This document shows positions 42,612 to 50,794 of a DNA stretch of 64,000 nucleotides, piece after piece. Source of the stretch: Cesiribacter sp964504565 (lineage in GTDB: Bacteria > Bacteroidota > Bacteroidia > Cytophagales > Cyclobacteriaceae); assembly GCA_964504565.1 (NCBI GenBank), contig CAZDEY010000003.1, forward strand, positions 1 through 64,000, in the 5' to 3' direction. Below the pieces are notes generated by a model. It was given only the letters and a program-made list of their open reading frames with translations, had not been told where the DNA came from and ran no database searches. The position numbers and the translations under genes are program-made. The stretch's first letter is position 1. Each line of letters opens with the position of its first letter.

Positions 42612-43438
42612 TGGAAATGTTTGCCGGCCGTAAGCTAATAATTGCTACTATGCATGGCAAAGAAACGGTAATTGGGCCGCTACTCGCTACAAATTTGGGT
42701 ATAATCCCTCAAGCGGCTAGCGGCCTGAATACCGATGATTATGGAACATTTAGTCGGGAGGTTAAACGCCCGGACAATGCCTTAAACACCGCCCGCCAAA
42801 AATGTAAAGCTGCTTTACTAAACGCAGAAGCTAGCCTAGTGGTAGGCAGCGAAGGCAGCTTTGGCCAGCATCCATTTATGTTAGGTACCGCCATAAATGA
42901 AGAATGGGTACTGCTACTGGATTCTGATAATAAAATTGAAATATACGGCTATGCCCTAAGCATGGATACCAATTTTAGGCAAGGTTACGTAACCAACTGG
43001 CAGAGCCTGGAAGAATTTGCCCAAGAAATTGGGTTCCCGGATCACGGAATTATTTTGAGCACTAATGACAAACTGGAAAAAAATATAGGACCCAATTGGT
43101 CTGAATTGCAGCGAGTATATAAAAGGCTGGCTAAGGAAAACCCACAGGTGTTTGCCGAAACCGATATGAGGGCGATGCGTAACCCTGCCCGGCAAAAGGT
43201 TATATACCAGGCAACGCTAAATTTACTAGAGAAGATTAAAACCCCCTGCCCGGCTTGTGCTATGCCGGGTTTTGGAATTATTGATACCAAAGCTGGCTTA
43301 CCTTGTCGGCAGTGCCATAATCCGACTGATTCGGTGTGTTATACTATTAAAGGTTGCCAGGTTTGCGGTCATAAGGAAAAGGAAAGGGTAGAAGCTTCTT
43401 ATGAGAACCCTCAGTACTGTAATTTTTGTAATCCTTAG
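42611..43438 (+). CDS. DUF6671-type protein with C-terminal zinc ribbons
   Basis: A 275-residue protein. The N-terminal 200 residues form a globular alpha/beta domain with IIATMHGKETVIGPLLATNLGI, then VVGSEGSFGQHP, the hallmark of DUF6671. The C-terminal 65 residues carry four CxxC knuckles (Cys213/216, 232/235, 249/252, 270/273), likely two zinc ribbons. The ATG overlaps the icd stop by one base, which implies coupled translation. The family has no assigned function; the tight link to isocitrate dehydrogenase is the main clue and suggests a role in metabolism or nucleic-acid binding. Confidence 0.85.
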   Translation: MEMFAGRKLIIATMHGKETVIGPLLATNLGIIPQAASGLNTDDYGTFSREVKRPDNALNTARQKCKAALLNAEASLVVGSEGSFGQHPFMLGTAINEEWVLLLDSDNKIEIYGYALSMDTNFRQGYVTNWQSLEEFAQEIGFPDHGIILSTNDKLEKNIGPNWSELQRVYKRLAKENPQVFAETDMRAMRNPARQKVIYQATLNLLEKIKTPCPACAMPGFGIIDTKAGLPCRQCHNPTDSVCYTIKGCQVCGHKEKERVEASYENPQYCNFCNP

Positions 43439-43450
43439 TTTCTGTAATAT

Positions 43451-43467
43451 CTTGAACCCTCAAGTTT
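43451..43467 (+). terminator. Weak hairpin after the DUF6671 gene
   Basis: Stem CTTGA / TCAAG with loop ACCC, followed by a T-rich stretch. Five pairs only, so termination may be partial and read into sbtA. Confidence 0.4.
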
Positions 43468-43577
43468 ATTTAATTTTTATATCTGCCTGCCAATCCACTA
43501 CGCTGATTAGAATTATCAACCATTAAGAGCTGCGCTAATATATTATCATTAAGTTTTTAAAAGATTCACACTAAAGA

Positions 43578-44540
43578 ATGGATATTAATTTACTAATAGA
43601 TAATCTTACTAATCCGGCACTGCTTTTTTTCTTTCTAGGTATAGGGGCGGTTTTAGTTAAAAGTGATTTTGAGATTCCCCCTTCATCCTCCAAATTTATT
43701 TCGCTTTATCTTTTATTTTCCATAGGGTTTAAAGGCGGCCAGGAACTTTCGCACAGTGATTTCAACGCGGAAATTCTTTGGGCGATTTTATTAGGTATTA
43801 GTATGGCACTGCTGGTACCGATTTATAGTTTTTTCATACTTAAGAGAAAATTAGGAACTGCCAACGCCGGAGCAATTGCTGCTGCTTACGGTTCGGTTAG
43901 TGCGGTAACTTTCGTTACAGCAATATCTTACCTAGAAATGCAGCAAGTAACTTCTAGCGGTTATATGGTAGCGGTTATGGCCTTAATGGAGGCACCGTCG
44001 ATAATTGTGGGAGTATTTTTACTTAGTTTTTTCGGCGCCTTGGAAGGTTCAAATACTTCGTGGGGAAAGCTTCTGCACCACGCTTTAACCAATGGCAGCG
44101 TATTACTAATTTTAGGTAGCTTAATGATTGGGTATTTGGCTAGCCCCACTCAGGCCGAAGGCATTGAGCCATTTACCAGTGATATTTTTAAAGGGTTTTT
44201 GGCCGTTTTTCTGTTAGATATGGGGGTTACCAGTGGTAAAAAACTGGGCGGTTTCATTAAAGCCGGATGGCAACCACTAGCCTTTGCTGTAGTCATTCCG
44301 CTTATAAACGGTTGCTTTATTGCTTGGTTCAGCCAGTTTGTTACCCTGGAGCCAGGAAACCGCTTCTTATTTGCGATTTTAGCAGCAAGTGCCTCATATA
44401 TTGCTGTTCCGGCGGCAATGCGGCTGGCCGTACCTCAGGCTAACCCGGGGCTTTATATACCTATGGCGTTAGCAGTAACCTTTCCATTTAATATTACTTT
44501 GGGTATGCCACTATATTTTGGTATTGTAGAAATGACCTAA
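43578..44540 (+). CDS. sbtA: SbtA-family sodium-dependent bicarbonate transporter
   Basis: A 320-residue inner-membrane permease with about ten helices in two inverted halves. It shows the SbtA pattern: LTNPALLFFFLGIGA, FSIGFKGGQELS, GSVSAVTFVTAISYLE and, in the second half, DIFKGFLAVFLLDMGVTSG and FAILAASASYIAVPAAMRL. The length is shorter than cyanobacterial forms, which carry a longer loop between halves. It would import bicarbonate with sodium for carboxylation reactions. No SbtB gene follows. It lies 139 bases after DUF6671 and is probably under the same LysR control. Confidence 0.9.
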   Translation: MDINLLIDNLTNPALLFFFLGIGAVLVKSDFEIPPSSSKFISLYLLFSIGFKGGQELSHSDFNAEILWAILLGISMALLVPIYSFFILKRKLGTANAGAIAAAYGSVSAVTFVTAISYLEMQQVTSSGYMVAVMALMEAPSIIVGVFLLSFFGALEGSNTSWGKLLHHALTNGSVLLILGSLMIGYLASPTQAEGIEPFTSDIFKGFLAVFLLDMGVTSGKKLGGFIKAGWQPLAFAVVIPLINGCFIAWFSQFVTLEPGNRFLFAILAASASYIAVPAAMRLAVPQANPGLYIPMALAVTFPFNITLGMPLYFGIVEMT

Positions 44541-44542
44541 CT

Positions 44543-44590
44543 AATACAGCCCTGAGCATATTGGTTAAGTTCAGAGCTGTATTTGTATTT
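44543..44590 (+). terminator. Terminator of sbtA
   Basis: Arms AATACAGCCCTGA and TCAGAGCTGTATT pair over 13 positions with one mismatch, 15-base loop, T-rich tail. It lies directly after the sbtA stop codon. Confidence 0.75.
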
Positions 44591-44627
44591 ATCATAAACC
44601 CAGCCGAAAGAAACTTTACAAGCTTAT

Positions 44628-46397
44628 TTAAATTCCGCGTTGGCCGGCAGAGCCCGATGGCGGATATTGAATTGTGTTTTGCAGTTGGGCTTTTTTGTCC
44701 TCGGAAAAGGTAGGAAGTTGCATTTCCCCGGTTTGTTTCCACTGCCTGACTTTTTCCTCGGCCTGCCGGCTCTTTTCTTCCGATAAGCCTTCATCTTTAG
44801 CCATATAAATGGTTTGCGATGGGAAAGCAAAACTAGTACCACTAGCCTCTACCACATCCATCATCCTTAGCATAATGTCCTCGCGTATTTCGGTAAATTC
44901 GTTGAATTCTTTAGCAAGGATATAGGCGAAAATTTCAATATTTAACGAGGCATTTCCGTACTCGGTAAACCTTACCCGGGCCGGGTCAGGATCAACCTTG
45001 GGGTGGGCGTAAAGGACGCTGCGTAACTCCACCAACAAGTAACGTAACTGATCGGCAGTGGTCTCGTATCTAAAGCCCCAAACGGCATACATCCGGAACC
45101 GGTCGCGATGGGCAAAATTTTCAATCCGTACCGAGGAAAGCTCACCATTAGGGATACTGACCACCGTTCTATCCAGCGTGCGGACGCGAGTTGCCCGCAT
45201 GCCAATTTCTTCAACCGTACCGATTGTTTCACCAATCTTACAAAAATCACCTACCCGTATAGGCTGATCGGCAATAAGGGTAACGCTACCTACAAAGTTC
45301 TCTACAGTTTTCTGAGCACCCAAAGCCAGGGCAATGCCGCCAATACCCAAAGCAGCCAAACCAGTGGTAACATCAAATCCGAATATGCCCAGTATAGCAA
45401 TAAAGCCAAAAACAACTATAGCAATTAAGGCCAAACGGCGTACAAATAATACCACCGAAACTCCGCTAACGTGCCCTTTAGCCGATAACCGGTCTCGAGA
45501 AAATGTGCTTATAAACTGAGTTAAACGCCAGAGCAATAAAAGGATGGCTATTAACCCAACCACAATTGTTATACTACTAAACCACTGGCGCACAACTATT
45601 GAAATTCCAATTTCCCGGCTGGCCTCTTTAAATAAAAACATGGCCAGATAAAGGCGTACGGGTAGGGCAAACGCCCGGGTAATGCCGGCAGTAGGCTGGG
45701 TAGCTGCCTTTTTCCAAACCCTGCGGAGCACAAAAAGAATTAACTCAGTAATGCCCCAGGCTACCAAATACGACAAAACCAAAAGCACTAGCATTGCCAA
45801 CCATTGGCCCACCGATACACCAGCAATAGGCAACCGACCTAAAAATGGCGGCAGTAGGCGCTCAATAATAGTCCGGTAATCGTTTTCGGATGCTTGTTCC
45901 AGAATCGATACTGTTTCAGTTGAAAATAACCAAATTGGTGCGCCATCCTTACCCTCAACCTTTTCCATTAGTAGCGATACGGTTTTTCCGTCAACCGTTA
46001 TATCGCCAACCCGATCTACATTTGGCGGAAGGTTATCGTCCTCACGACCGCTGAAATCATTACTCAAAAGTGAATAAGGTACTAAGTGGCCACCGCCGTC
46101 CAGCAGGCGCTGCATGGTTTGAGCCAATTCTTCGCTTTGTTGTTGGTCAATATTATCCTGCTTTAGAAAATTGCCGGCCCGAGTGTAATTTCCGGCCGAA
46201 ATAGCGGTCATAAATCCGGAAAGGGCGCTGCGGGGGTCACGTCGGTCTAAAGAATCCAGATCCCAATCTGGTTCTTGAACTTCATCGTTATTGGCGTCTG
46301 ATGACTGATTATTAAGTAACTGCGCCGGGAGGTCGGTGGTAATAAATGAAGTACTTATTACCGAGATTATAATATAGAGTAACAGCTTATTAATCAT
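44628..46397 (-). CDS. MscS-family mechanosensitive channel
   Basis: A 589-residue membrane protein: signal peptide (1-26), a periplasmic helical region (about 45-190), about five membrane helices, then the MscS core. The pore helix is the Ala/Gly-rich TTGLAALGIGGIALALG, followed by KTVENFVGSVTLIADQPIRVGD and the cytoplasmic beta domain (IGTVEEIGMRATRVR, SIPNG). The C-terminal tail is charged. The channel opens under membrane tension and releases solutes on osmotic downshock. It converges on sbtA. The 398 bases upstream (46398-46795) hold no gene. Confidence 0.94.
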   Translation of the reverse strand: MINKLLLYIIISVISTSFITTDLPAQLLNNQSSDANNDEVQEPDWDLDSLDRRDPRSALSGFMTAISAGNYTRAGNFLKQDNIDQQQSEELAQTMQRLLDGGGHLVPYSLLSNDFSGREDDNLPPNVDRVGDITVDGKTVSLLMEKVEGKDGAPIWLFSTETVSILEQASENDYRTIIERLLPPFLGRLPIAGVSVGQWLAMLVLLVLSYLVAWGITELILFVLRRVWKKAATQPTAGITRAFALPVRLYLAMFLFKEASREIGISIVVRQWFSSITIVVGLIAILLLLWRLTQFISTFSRDRLSAKGHVSGVSVVLFVRRLALIAIVVFGFIAILGIFGFDVTTGLAALGIGGIALALGAQKTVENFVGSVTLIADQPIRVGDFCKIGETIGTVEEIGMRATRVRTLDRTVVSIPNGELSSVRIENFAHRDRFRMYAVWGFRYETTADQLRYLLVELRSVLYAHPKVDPDPARVRFTEYGNASLNIEIFAYILAKEFNEFTEIREDIMLRMMDVVEASGTSFAFPSQTIYMAKDEGLSEEKSRQAEEKVRQWKQTGEMQLPTFSEDKKAQLQNTIQYPPSGSAGQRGI

Positions 46398-46795
46398 GAG
46401 CCGGTAGATTTCTTTTAATAACTAATAAGTAACATGATTTTGGGTGATGAACCAAAGACTAAAAGTATACATAATTATATGTACCTAATCGAAAATGTTG
46501 TATAGTGTCTAGCATTGTATTAGTGTAGCCTAGGTTTCAATTAGGCATGGTAATTTTTAAATTGGCCCTTTCTAATTGTTTTCCTCACTACGTTTACTTG
46601 ACTTACACTGAACATTATTTATGCGATCAATGCCAATTTTGTTTTCCACAAACTTGTAGTGGGAGGGAAGCTTGAAACGAATAATGTGAGCGATTTCTAT
46701 GTCACTATCTCATTTTTACCTTAACAAGTTCGTACGCGCTAGATTGACCAATAAGCTTATCTTGATTTTTAACAAACAGTTAAGTTTTAATTATA
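46398..46795. other. Gene-free stretch bordering an A/T-rich insert
   Basis: No credible open frame on either strand. It contains the motif TTGTAGTGGGAGGGA (46654-46668), shared with the other end of the insert, and AACTTGT / ACAAGTT inverted copies about 70 bases apart. I see no transposase remnant, tRNA or promoter in it. Confidence 0.7.
46654..46668 (+). repeat. Flanking motif, left copy
   Basis: TTGTAGTGGGAGGGA; 14 of 15 bases match the copy at 48796-48810. GAAAC and GAGCGAT follow both copies at different distances. Confidence 0.6.
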
Positions 46796-48100
46796 TTAAT
46801 CAATCTTCAATCTCTCCACGATCAACGAAGAAAAATATTGCACCCCTGACTTTATAACATTTTCATCCACTGCAAAGTTGGGCGCGTGTGGCATAGAAAT
46901 AATGCCTTTTTGAAAGTTAGAGGCTCCCAATAGAAAGTAAACCCCAGGTATCTGTTGCTGGAAATAGGCAAAGTCGTCACTTCTTCCGTCAGGAACGGCA
47001 CCGTATAAAGTGGATACTCGATCTTGACCATAAATTTCACCTATAGTGTTCATTGATGCTACAGTCAATTGTTCATCATTGAGGACAAGCATTTGTTCAT
47101 TATGAAATTGGATATCCTGAAACTGAGCAGCGTATTTTGATGACTGAATTTCCTTTCTAATTTTTGGTAACAGTGCACCCAACTGAGTATCTTTTTCCGC
47201 ACTCAGATACGTTTTTATAGTAATGTTATTAGCTGTTTCTTCCATTTTCGGATCGCCTTTTACAATAATATAATCTTGGTAAATAGTGTTAGGACTAGCC
47301 AGCCCAATATTCGGGTCTAACAAATTTCTATTATCCCAAAACTTACTATCTGGAGCAACATTCTGCAAACTGGAAATAAGTCCTTTCGTATACTTGATCG
47401 TAGCTTGCTTATCATCCGTTTTATTAAAAACTATTTTGAGTCCTCTATAATCCGCATACGGATTTTTTCCTTTTGTGGCAATTATTCCTTCAGGCATTGG
47501 AGCCATATGTAAAGCATATATCTCATCTGGATTGATTAGGTTAAACAAGCCGTTATTAATCATGGCTTTTGCGCCTCGTAGATTTTCTTCAGCGGGTTGA
47601 AAAATAAAGTAAATTGTGCCCCTCAGATGATCCTTATGCTTTGTTAAAACATTAGCCATGCCAAGTGCGATTGTAGTGTGCACGTCATGCCCGCATATAT
47701 GTCGCACCCCTTTTCTTTCAGATTTGAAGTCTACGGGATCTGGAAAGTCTGATGTCAGGGCATCAATATCTGCTCTCCAAGCGATCTTTTTCCCTTTTTC
47801 ATTGGTTTCAAGTATGCCAATTACTCCATAACCACCGATATTAGTATGCACTTCTAAGCCTAATGCTTCAAGATATGTCGCGATTATTTGAGCAGTTCTC
47901 TGCTCATTTTCAGCTAATTCAGGATGACTATGCAAATCTCTACGAATCGAAATTAAACTATCGAAAATATCATTAGTCTCTTGTTGTATATTATTGTGGA
48001 TTGTGGTATTCGCTTCTCGAGTTTGACCAATAAGAGTAAAGGGTAGAATTAGTGACAGCACAAAGTGTATAAATGTAAGCGATTTAACTGAAATGGCCAT
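46796..48100 (-). CDS. Exported M20-family amidohydrolase
   Basis: A 434-residue zinc amidohydrolase of the M20D type (aminoacylase, hippurate or IAA-amino-acid hydrolase). Signal peptide to about 25 (LIGQ). RRDLHSHPELAENEQRT opens the catalytic domain; metal ligands Cys136 and His138 (HICGHDVH), then FQPAEENLRGA with the catalytic Glu171/172, and YALHMAP. A lid domain occupies about 225-340. The substrate is probably an N-acyl amino acid or peptide in the periplasm. The gene is richer in A/T than its neighbours and lies downstream of a candidate Crp/Fnr site at 48154-48171. Confidence 0.92.
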   Translation of the reverse strand: MAISVKSLTFIHFVLSLILPFTLIGQTREANTTIHNNIQQETNDIFDSLISIRRDLHSHPELAENEQRTAQIIATYLEALGLEVHTNIGGYGVIGILETNEKGKKIAWRADIDALTSDFPDPVDFKSERKGVRHICGHDVHTTIALGMANVLTKHKDHLRGTIYFIFQPAEENLRGAKAMINNGLFNLINPDEIYALHMAPMPEGIIATKGKNPYADYRGLKIVFNKTDDKQATIKYTKGLISSLQNVAPDSKFWDNRNLLDPNIGLASPNTIYQDYIIVKGDPKMEETANNITIKTYLSAEKDTQLGALLPKIRKEIQSSKYAAQFQDIQFHNEQMLVLNDEQLTVASMNTIGEIYGQDRVSTLYGAVPDGRSDDFAYFQQQIPGVYFLLGASNFQKGIISMPHAPNFAVDENVIKSGVQYFSSLIVERLKID

Positions 48101-48132
48101 TTTGCTTCTTTTTTAATTATAGCTTAAAGATG

Positions 48133-48140
48133 CAAAGCTA
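48133..48140 (-). promoter_or_regulatory. Candidate -7 element of the M20 gene
   Basis: Complement reads TAGCTTTG, an exact TAnnTTTG, 32 bases before the M20 start. A -33 TTTG is missing; the palindrome at 48154-48171 takes its place. Confidence 0.5.
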
Positions 48141-48153
48141 ATATGCTTATTAC

Positions 48154-48171
48154 TTGACACATATGTGACAA
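48154..48171. promoter_or_regulatory. Candidate Crp/Fnr-type operator
   Basis: TTGACACATATGTGACAA is an 18-base palindrome with eight of nine pairs matching. Size and outline resemble Crp/Fnr sites. It ends 2 bases before the stop codon of the Crp/Fnr gene and covers the -33 region of the M20 promoter, so the regulator may act on its own neighbour. Confidence 0.5.
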
Positions 48172-48173
48172 AA

Positions 48174-48761
48174 TTAATGTTTTGCCATTTTACTTCTGAT
48201 TCTACTTAAAGATTGCCTCTCAATGCCTAGGTAAGTCGCCAAATGAGTTAAACTCACTCGTTGGGACAGATTTGGGTTTTCTTCAATGAACTTTACATAC
48301 CTTTCCTCAGCGCTATTAAATAGAAAACTTTCCAACCTATCATTTAATATAGTTAATACGTTTTCAGCAATTATACGCCCGTGTAGCTGGCTATTTGCAT
48401 GTCTGCTGTAATTCTTCTGTATTATGTCATAGGGTAAACCGATGATGGTAGTGGGCTCAAGACATTGTATATAATATTTCGATTTCCTTTGTCTAATGAA
48501 TGCAGGGTAATCTGTAGCGTATTCATTTTCCTTGACAAATCCTGTGGTTACTTCATTTCCTTTATTATTTATATAATATCGTCTCAGTAATCCTTTACAG
48601 ACAAAGCCCATTGCTTTTTGAATATCGCCTTCGTTCAGGTAGAATTCTTTTCTATTATATTCTCTAATGGTCAAGTGAGGTATTATATACTCAATTTCTT
48701 CTGAGGTCGAAAAAATAAATGTTTTTAAATACTCTTTAATATATACTTGATGCTGCTTCAT
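48174..48761 (-). CDS. Crp/Fnr-family transcriptional regulator
   Basis: A 195-residue regulator: cyclic-nucleotide-binding-like beta-roll (about 15-130; EFYLNEGDIQKAMGFVCKGLLRRYYI) and a C-terminal winged helix with VSLTHLATYLGIERQSLSRI. The phosphate-binding arginine/serine of true Crp and the FNR cysteines are absent, so the ligand is unknown. Such short Crp-like proteins are abundant in Bacteroidota and often respond to unknown signals. A sampled line (48661-48720) has 18 of 60 G+C, against 28 of 60 at 50041-50100. It is followed by the M20 gene in the same orientation. Confidence 0.9.
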   Translation of the reverse strand: MKQHQVYIKEYLKTFIFSTSEEIEYIIPHLTIREYNRKEFYLNEGDIQKAMGFVCKGLLRRYYINNKGNEVTTGFVKENEYATDYPAFIRQRKSKYYIQCLEPTTIIGLPYDIIQKNYSRHANSQLHGRIIAENVLTILNDRLESFLFNSAEERYVKFIEENPNLSQRVSLTHLATYLGIERQSLSRIRSKMAKH

Positions 48762-48795
48762 TTTTTTAGCAAAGAGTTATAAACCCAACTCTCAT

Positions 48796-48810
48796 TTGTA
48801 GTGGGAAGGA
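48796..48810 (+). repeat. Flanking motif, right copy
   Basis: TTGTAGTGGGAAGGA; differs from 46654-46668 at one base. It lies in the 149-base gene-free stretch between the Crp/Fnr gene and the DUF2254 gene. Confidence 0.6.
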
Positions 48811-48910
48811 GCAACTAGAAACAATTTATAGCCGTTTAGTCAGGGAACGACCGAGCGATAAAATATGCACTAGCCGAGCAGCTAATTAATTTAACTTCTA
48901 GTTATATAAT

Positions 48911-50221
48911 TTATATTATGTTAACTAAACCTTTTTCAGCATAGGCACTTACTATCTCTATATCCTTCTGACAATTGAAAGACTTTCGGCAATTTTCCAG
49001 AATAGCCTCCTGCTCACTAATTAATACCTGGCAATGTAGTTCATTATTCGTTAGCGGTAATAGCCGCTTTATAGCCTGCAACAATTTTAGTTGCACCGTA
49101 ATATCAGTGCCGGAATAATTCCTGATAGAGCCCATAGTCAGATAATAAACTTTTTCAAAACTAGTTTCCCAAAAGTATAGCCTGCTAATTCCTAAATTGT
49201 CTTGGTACGATTTATAGCCATTTAACTGATTCATGAGTGCAAACATATGGCTCAGATAATCTATAGCCTGAATTGCCGTGGCCGGATCGTTTATACCCGG
49301 ACTAAGTGCTCGCAAAGCCATTTCGGTTATTTGCTTAAATCCGTACAGATAATTTACTTGAATATCTTCCTGGTGGCGGTAAATAATTGTATTGGTTATA
49401 TCGTTCAGGAGTTTTTCGCTCAAAGGTTTGCTGCTTTTAAACATTGGAGTAGTTTCAAGCAAGAATGCTCCTTTCTCTACTAAAAAAACCAATTTTATAT
49501 CTTCATTATGGCATATAGCAACCAGCTTGCCTGTATTCACACTATGAAAATACCCTGCTTGCGGGCTATAATACTTTACATCTCCCTGTTCCAATTCATC
49601 AGGCACCTGCTTAACATAATGTTCTTCCTGTTCTTTCTTTAATAGGTTAATTGTAGTGTGATATAAACTGGATAAGATATTGCCTAACTGGATTTTCTGG
49701 CTAATGCTATGAATAAAATACACGAAAGCTATAAAGCTGCAAAACCCTAAGAAAGCATTAACCACCAGAGCCAACTCTGGCACCACAAAATTAAATTTCT
49801 GCCCCTCAATGTTAGTAAGCACGGTTATGGTAAAACCGATACTGCCAAGGTATATGCCCAAAACAACTTGGTGACTCTTTTGGCTGATAAGCCCGGGCAA
49901 TGCGCGGGGCGTATAGTTACTGCTGGCCTGGTTTAATACTACCATAACCATAGTAAAACTAAATACCATCAAGCTAATTAAACCACCGGCCAACGCAGTT
50001 AGTAAACTTCGGGCAGTATCCGCATTTCGAGTTAACCAAAAGGGTACATAATGATAAAAGTTGTAGGTGAACCCGCTTTCATCCAGCAGCATGCAGGCGT
50101 AGGATAGCATTAATATAAGAAATGCTATCAGCGACGGATAAAAGGCTATACTAGTAGTAACAGTATAGTATAATCGTCGCAAGAAAAGCTGGTTGGCCAG
50201 CCGTTCCAAAAAATTCTTCAT
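48911..50221 (-). CDS. DUF2254 membrane protein
   Basis: A 436-residue inner-membrane protein with four hydrophobic helices in the first 190 residues (FYPSLIAFLILMLSYACML, then LLTALAGGLISLMVFSFTMVMVVL in parts) and a soluble C-terminal half with GSIRNYSGTD and ALSPGINDPATAIQAIDYLSHM, the family marks. A conserved-looking NQASSNYTPRALPGL lies after the second helix. Function of the family is unknown. It borders the A/T-rich insert on one side and the msrA pair on the other, and is probably part of the core genome. Confidence 0.9.
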   Translation of the reverse strand: MKNFLERLANQLFLRRLYYTVTTSIAFYPSLIAFLILMLSYACMLLDESGFTYNFYHYVPFWLTRNADTARSLLTALAGGLISLMVFSFTMVMVVLNQASSNYTPRALPGLISQKSHQVVLGIYLGSIGFTITVLTNIEGQKFNFVVPELALVVNAFLGFCSFIAFVYFIHSISQKIQLGNILSSLYHTTINLLKKEQEEHYVKQVPDELEQGDVKYYSPQAGYFHSVNTGKLVAICHNEDIKLVFLVEKGAFLLETTPMFKSSKPLSEKLLNDITNTIIYRHQEDIQVNYLYGFKQITEMALRALSPGINDPATAIQAIDYLSHMFALMNQLNGYKSYQDNLGISRLYFWETSFEKVYYLTMGSIRNYSGTDITVQLKLLQAIKRLLPLTNNELHCQVLISEQEAILENCRKSFNCQKDIEIVSAYAEKGLVNII

Positions 50222-50264
50222 TGCCTATGTAAACCTACCGATAGGCAAAAGGTTAGCTTTTTTC

Positions 50265-50792
50265 TTACGCTGATTTTTCTTTACTGGTTTTCAAAAATTT
50301 ATCGATTTTGGGCTTAATGATAATCTGGCAATACGGTTGTTGCTGGTTTTCATTAAAGTAATTCTGATGATTATCTTCGGCCGGATAAAAAGTAGGTAGT
50401 GCTGAAATTTCCGTCACAATTGGGTTACTGAACTCACCGGACTGGTCAAATTTACTGGTCAGCTCTTCGGCAATTTTCCTTTGTTCATCATTATGATAGA
50501 AAATTACCGACCGGTACTGAGTACCACTATCATTACCCTGGCGATTTAAGGTAGTTGGGTCGTGGGTTTTGTAAAAAACCTCCACAAGCTCGGCATAAGA
50601 AATCTCCTCCGGATTGTATGAGAACTGAACTACCTCGGCGTGGCCGGTTTTTCCGTAACATACCTCGCGGTAACTAGGATCCTTGACCTTGCCACCTGCA
50701 TAGCCCGACACCACCTTCTCTACTCCCCTAACCCGTTGAAAAACAGCTTCGGTACACCAAAAACAGCCTCCTCCAAATGTTGCTTGCTCCAT
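50265..50792 (-). CDS. msrA: Cytoplasmic peptide-methionine (S)-S-oxide reductase
   Basis: A 175-residue enzyme repairing oxidised methionine. The active site GGGCFWCTE starts at residue 7, with nucleophile Cys10 and a second Cys13; GYAGG, YREVCYGKTGHAE, FYKTHDPTTLNRQGNDSGTQYRS and HQNYF complete the family set. No signal peptide, so it acts in the cytosol on thioredoxin. It follows the lipoprotein MsrA by 2 bases on the same strand. Confidence 0.97.
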   Translation of the reverse strand: MEQATFGGGCFWCTEAVFQRVRGVEKVVSGYAGGKVKDPSYREVCYGKTGHAEVVQFSYNPEEISYAELVEVFYKTHDPTTLNRQGNDSGTQYRSVIFYHNDEQRKIAEELTSKFDQSGEFSNPIVTEISALPTFYPAEDNHQNYFNENQQQPYCQIIIKPKIDKFLKTSKEKSA

Positions 50793-50794
50793 AA

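Noticed and set aside
46398..46795. Insertion sequence at the edge of the A/T-rich insert
   Set aside because: No transposase frame, terminal inverted repeat or target duplication can be shown; only a short shared motif is visible.
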